The notes below the pieces were generated by a model. The model searched no databases and had not been told where the DNA came from. It saw only the letters and a list, made by a program, of their open reading frames with translations. A stretch of 64,000 nt of DNA from contig NZ_JAQFIF010000014.1 of the NCBI RefSeq assembly GCF_029504395.1, forward strand, positions 22,084 through 86,083. Reading direction: 5' to 3'. The stretch is from Arthrobacter sp. ES3-54. GTDB lineage: Bacteria; Actinomycetota; Actinomycetes; Actinomycetales; Micrococcaceae. The translations under genes were made by a program, and so were the position numbers. Shown here one piece after another: positions 60,643 to 64,000 of the stretch. The stretch's first letter is position 1; each line of letters opens with the position of its first letter.

Positions 60643-62299
60643 TGCCCCCGCCTTTGTCGCCAAGACTTCGGGCGGGCGCATCACCGACTTCGTCGACCAG
60701 CGTGTTGGCGGCTCCGGAATCCTCCGCGAATTCGGCCGGAAGGTCTTCCCGGACCACTGGTCGTTCATGTTCGGCGAAGTGGCGCTCTATTCCTTCGTCA
60801 TCCTGCTGCTCTCGGGCACGTTCCTGACCTTCTTCTTCGATCCGTCCATGGCGGAGACGCACTACGCGGGCTCCTACACGCCGCTGACGAACGTTGAAAT
60901 GTCGGTGGCGTACAGCTCCTCGCTGAACATCTCCTTCGATGTCCGCGGCGGCATGTTCATGCGCCAGGTGCACCACTGGTCGGCCCTGCTGTTCGTCGCC
61001 TCCGTGTCCGTGCACATGCTGCGCGTGTTCTTCACCGGCGCGTTCCGCAAGCCCCGCGAGCTGAACTGGGTGGTGGGCAGCGTCCTGCTGATCCTGTCCA
61101 TGGCTGCAGGCTTCACCGGCTACTCGCTCCCCGATGACCTGCTCTCCGGCAACGGCCTGCGCATCATCGACGGCGTCATCAAGTCCATCCCGGTCATCGG
61201 CACCTACACCTCGTTCTTCCTCTTCGGTGGTGAGTTCCCGGGCACCATGATCATCAGCCGCCTGTACACGCTCCACATCCTCCTGGTTCCGGCGCTCATC
61301 CTGCTGATGATCGTGATGCACCTCTTCATGGTGGTTGTGCACAAGCACACGCAGTACCCCGGCCCCGGACGCAATGACGGCAACGTCGTCGGCTACCCCC
61401 TGGGGCCGGTATACGCGGCGAAGGCTGGCGGCTTCTTCTTTATCGTGTTCGGTGTCGTTGCCATCATGGCGGCGTTCTTCACCATCAACCCGATCTGGAA
61501 CTACGGCCCGTACGACCCCTCGCCGGTTTCGGCAGGCACGCAGCCTGACTGGTACATCGGCTTTGTTGATGGCGCCCTGCGCCTGATGCCGGGCACGATC
61601 GGTGACTGGAAGGTCGAGCAGGTGTGGTTCGGCCACATGTTCACGTTCAACGTGCTGCTGCCGGCCCTGGTCCCCGCAGGCATCCTTTTCACCGTCATGT
61701 TCGCCTACCCGTGGATCGAACGCTGGATCACCAAGGACAACCGCGAGCACCACGTCCTGGACCGTCCCCGCAACGCTCCTACCCGGACGGCGATTGGCAT
61801 GGCCGGTTTCGTCTGGTACTGCGTTATGTGGGCCGCGGCAGGCTCCGACCTCATCGCCACCCACTTCCACGTGGCCCTGAACGATGTGACTTACTGGCTG
61901 CGCGCACTGTTCTTCATCGGCCCAGTTATCGCGTTCATCGTCACGAAGCGCGTCGCCCTGGCGCTCCAGCGCAAGGACCGCGAGATTGCCTTGCACGGCC
62001 GTGAAACCGGCCGCATCGTGCGCCTGCCGCACGGCGAGTTCATCGAGGTCCACGCCCCGCTGGACGAATACAAGCGCTACAAGCTGATCGGCTTCGAGTC
62101 ACCGGTTCCGCTGCCCGCGGTGCCGAACGAGCACGGTGTGGTAGACCGCAAGGAAAAGCGCCGCGCGAAGCTGTCCCGCTGGTTCTTCGAGGACCGGGTA
62201 GCCCCGGCCACTCCGGCAGAGCTGGAGGCCGCTCACGGCCACCACGGCGCCCACGAGGCCGTCGAAGCGGCAGAGTCTCAGAAGACGCTGAGCCACTAG
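60620..62299 (+). CDS. qcrB: Cytochrome bc1 complex cytochrome b subunit
   Basis: A 559-residue cytochrome b with heme-binding His pairs in HHWSALLFVASVSVHMLRV and LHILLVPALILLMIVMHLFM. The quinol site Pro-Asp-Trp-Tyr motif (PDWYIGF) is present. A long charged C-terminal tail (about 440-559) is typical of actinobacteria. Start ATG 60620, or GTG 60611. Confidence 0.95.
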   Translation: MSSSLTPDAPAFVAKTSGGRITDFVDQRVGGSGILREFGRKVFPDHWSFMFGEVALYSFVILLLSGTFLTFFFDPSMAETHYAGSYTPLTNVEMSVAYSSSLNISFDVRGGMFMRQVHHWSALLFVASVSVHMLRVFFTGAFRKPRELNWVVGSVLLILSMAAGFTGYSLPDDLLSGNGLRIIDGVIKSIPVIGTYTSFFLFGGEFPGTMIISRLYTLHILLVPALILLMIVMHLFMVVVHKHTQYPGPGRNDGNVVGYPLGPVYAAKAGGFFFIVFGVVAIMAAFFTINPIWNYGPYDPSPVSAGTQPDWYIGFVDGALRLMPGTIGDWKVEQVWFGHMFTFNVLLPALVPAGILFTVMFAYPWIERWITKDNREHHVLDRPRNAPTRTAIGMAGFVWYCVMWAAAGSDLIATHFHVALNDVTYWLRALFFIGPVIAFIVTKRVALALQRKDREIALHGRETGRIVRLPHGEFIEVHAPLDEYKRYKLIGFESPVPLPAVPNEHGVVDRKEKRRAKLSRWFFEDRVAPATPAELEAAHGHHGAHEAVEAAESQKTLSH

Positions 62300-62319
62300 G
62301 CAGCACCAAGCAATACACA

Positions 62320-62353
62320 GGAAGGCCCGGTCCCCAAAGGGACCGGGCCTTCC
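62320..62353 (+). terminator. Terminator of the ctaE-qcrCAB operon
   Basis: GGAAGGCCCGGTCCC, loop CAAA, GGGACCGGGCCTTCC: a perfect 15-bp stem just 20 bases after the qcrB stop. Confidence 0.92.
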
Positions 62354-62392
62354 GTTGTATCTGCCGCCAGACGAACAACGGCTCTGTTGTGG

Positions 62393-63184
62393 CTAGGGGC
62401 GGTACCCCGAGGCGTAGTTGCGGGTGGGCCGGACGCCGGGGCGCTGCAGGGGCACCCAGAGCTTGTAGCGGTCAGCCCGATAGTAGGACACGGAATAGTC
62501 CACCATGGCGCGGGCCACGAACGCGTGGCGCTGGATCTTCAGCAGCGGCGTTCCGACCTCGACGTTCAGGAGCCGGGCCGTGGACGGCGATGCGGCTGTC
62601 GCCTCGATCATGTCCTCGCCCCATTCCATCACCAGCCCGTAGCGTTCGCTCAGCACGTTGTAGAGGGATGTGGGCGGCTCGCCGTCCAGCAGGCCGGGGA
62701 CCCGGTGGGCCGGAATGAAGTTCTCGTCCACGCTCATTGGCTCGTTGTCGGCCAGCAGAAGGCGCCGGAACCGGACCAGGGGCGTGCCCTCCTCCAGCTG
62801 GAGTTCACGGGCCAGGAAAGCGCTGGCGCTGATTTGCTCGAAGCTCAGGACCTTGGCGGCCGGGACCATGCCGCGGCGCTGCATCTCCTCGCTGTAGGAG
62901 GTGAGCTTTACCTGGAGATCCAGTTTGGGTTTGCGCACAAACGTGCCCAGCCCCACGACGCGCTCAATGACTTCCTCGCCCACAAGGGCATCAATGGCCT
63001 GGCGGACAGTCATCCGGGCCAGGCCGAAGCGCTGTGCGAGGTCACGCTCGGACGGCAGCGCGGAACCCGGCGGGCAGGCGGCACCGATGTGCGCCCGCAG
63101 GATTTCCCGCAACTGCACGTAGATCGGCACCCCGCTCTGGCGGTCGATCTCGCCGATCATCTTGGACGCATTAGAGGACGCCAT
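62393..63184 (-). CDS. GntR/UTRA regulator, DasR-like
   Basis: A 263-residue regulator of the HutC subfamily. VPIYVQLREILRAHIG and LPSERDLAQRFGLARMTVRQAIDALVGEEVIERVVGLGTFV form the winged helix; the C-terminal UTRA domain (about 95-250) has MSVDENFIPAHRVPGLL and AMVDYSVSYYRADRYKL. DasR-type members sense phosphorylated amino sugars and control GlcNAc uptake. The dre site between this gene and ptsH supports that role. Confidence 0.85.
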   Translation of the reverse strand: MASSNASKMIGEIDRQSGVPIYVQLREILRAHIGAACPPGSALPSERDLAQRFGLARMTVRQAIDALVGEEVIERVVGLGTFVRKPKLDLQVKLTSYSEEMQRRGMVPAAKVLSFEQISASAFLARELQLEEGTPLVRFRRLLLADNEPMSVDENFIPAHRVPGLLDGEPPTSLYNVLSERYGLVMEWGEDMIEATAASPSTARLLNVEVGTPLLKIQRHAFVARAMVDYSVSYYRADRYKLWVPLQRPGVRPTRNYASGYRP

Positions 63185-63255
63185 GGGTCAGCCTCCGGTT
63201 GGGGCGCGGCGCGGGAAAAACACTCATATCTCAAGGGTAAGCCCGTACCCCGGCA

Positions 63256-63265
63256 GGTCTAGACC
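63256..63265. promoter_or_regulatory. dre-like operator (GGTCTAGACC)
   Basis: A perfect 10-bp palindrome GGTCTAGACC in context CAGGTCTAGACCACGG, matching the core of the DasR-responsive element. It lies in the intergenic region 72 bases upstream of the GntR start and 214 bases upstream of ptsH. Confidence 0.8.
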
Positions 63266-63478
63266 ACGGCGCCGACTCAAGTCGTGCGGGCCCCTCCCCC
63301 GCAGCTACCCTTGAACTCATAAGCCGGAACCGGGCAACGGAGCCCGCCCAGCCTGATGGAACGCCAGTCCGATGCGCCGCCAGACATACGGCATGCCAGT
63401 CGACGGAACGCCTGTTGCATTGAACAGCCCGTCCGGTGGCACCACCCAGAGAACCAACACCAGCATGAGGGAGTCCCG

Positions 63479-63772
63479 TTGCCAGTTCGCAAGGCAATCG
63501 TCACGGCCGCAATCGGCCTCCACGCCCGGCCGGCGGCAGTATTTGTCCGGGCCGTAACGGCCACCGGCCTCCCGGTGACCATCAGCAAGGACGGCAGGCC
63601 CGGCGTCGACGCCCGCTCGCTGCTGGAGGTCATGACCGAGGACTTCGAGTGTGGCTGCGAAGTGGAGTTGGCCGTCGCGGCGGACGCCCTCCCGGCCTTC
63701 TGCAGCCTCGCGGAGGCCGAGAGTGCGCTGGAGGACCTCCGGATCCTCCTGGAGTCGGCAGCGGCCGCCTGA
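63479..63772 (+). CDS. ptsH: PTS phosphocarrier protein HPr
   Basis: A 97-residue HPr. TTG 63479 is the start: GAGGGAG lies five bases before it, and it places the phosphorylated His exactly at residue 15 (IGLHARPA). DARSLLEVM contains the regulatory Ser at 47. HPr passes phosphate from Enzyme I to sugar permeases. It faces the GntR gene across the dre site, consistent with amino-sugar control of PTS. Confidence 0.92.
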   Translation: MPVRKAIVTAAIGLHARPAAVFVRAVTATGLPVTISKDGRPGVDARSLLEVMTEDFECGCEVELAVAADALPAFCSLAEAESALEDLRILLESAAAA

Positions 63773-63942
63773 GTCCCTCACGCGGCCTCCTACGCCCGGC
63801 CCTTGCGCCAGGTCCTCGGGCCCGAGCCGCAGACATCCCCGACGCACGCAGCGCGCAGCATTACCCAGTCCATAGGCACAAACGGCGGCGGGCTTCCTGG
63901 CAGGGGGGCGGTTTCAAGGGGTCGTTGCAACACCGCTGGTGG

Positions 63943-64000
63943 CTAGGTGGTCATTAGTAGATCACGCAGACGCTCGGCTGGGGTATCCCAGTCGAGCGTT
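63943..64000 (-). mobile_element. IS30-type transposase, C-terminal end only
   Basis: On the minus strand the frame from the window edge reads TLDWDTPAERLRDLLMTT then stop at 63943, the C-terminus of IS30-family transposases. Beyond the stop, CCACCAGCGGTGTTGCAACGA-type sequence (63910-63942) is probably the element's terminal repeat region. The rest lies outside the window. Confidence 0.7.

Overview
The window is GC-rich, densely coded actinobacterial DNA. The gene order at the right end (Lrp-type regulator, DedA protein, trpD, ctaE-qcrCAB, a DasR-like GntR regulator with a dre site, ptsH) and the protein sequences point to Micrococcaceae, most likely an Arthrobacter/Pseudarthrobacter-type soil bacterium. 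No tRNA, rRNA or CRISPR array was seen.

Layout. 1-6 kb: a ClC channel running off the left edge, an SRPBCC protein, a broken two-component system, a small secreted protein and a 14-TM MFS exporter. 6-13 kb: a VOC / 55-aa protein / FAD-disulfide reductase operon, frameshifted isomerase and acetyltransferase genes, a molybdenum-cofactor oxidoreductase operon with its own flavin reductase, and a dead kinase. 13-18.3 kb: an envelope/stress island (YihY, DUF3618, holin-X, glycine-zipper GlsB, Hsp20) around a MarR gene with a multi-site operator. 18-28 kb: a rifampicin-phosphotransferase-like PEP enzyme and a HelR-type RNA polymerase ATPase, the latter preceded by an almost ideal rifamycin-associated element; between them lie several deletion scars. 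28-38 kb: oxidoreductases, a potassium channel, APH kinase, copper lipoprotein, MerR and Fic genes with clear autoregulatory sites. 38-44.4 kb: an XRE-controlled MFS/aldo-keto reductase/antiporter/CMD/cupin run. 44.5-55.5 kb: DNA polymerase IV, a DJ-1-type membrane protein, a NarL-type two-component system, folate enzymes, SHOCT proteins. 56-63.8 kb: core metabolism and the respiratory bc1/aa3 genes, then GntR-ptsH. The last ~60 bases are the end of an IS30-type transposase.

The most striking property is gene decay. Ten loci between 2 and 52.2 kb are frameshifted, internally deleted or truncated: a sensor kinase and its response regulator, a muconolactone-isomerase-like gene, a GNAT gene (5' end), a P-loop kinase, a PfkB kinase joined head-to-head to an AraC tail, a thioredoxin-reductase-like gene, an aldo/keto reductase and an ArsR gene. 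Several retain the ATGA overlap with the next gene, so the downstream partner survives. Some one-base losses sit in G runs and could be assembly errors; the deletions cannot be explained that way. The core region right of 54 kb shows no such damage.

Regulation is unusually legible: palindromic operators or promoters were found for MarR, XRE-cupin, MerR (19-bp spacer, apparently leaderless), Fic, XRE/MFS, ctaE (palindrome abutting a GTG start), helR (RAE) and the GntR-ptsH intergenic region (dre).
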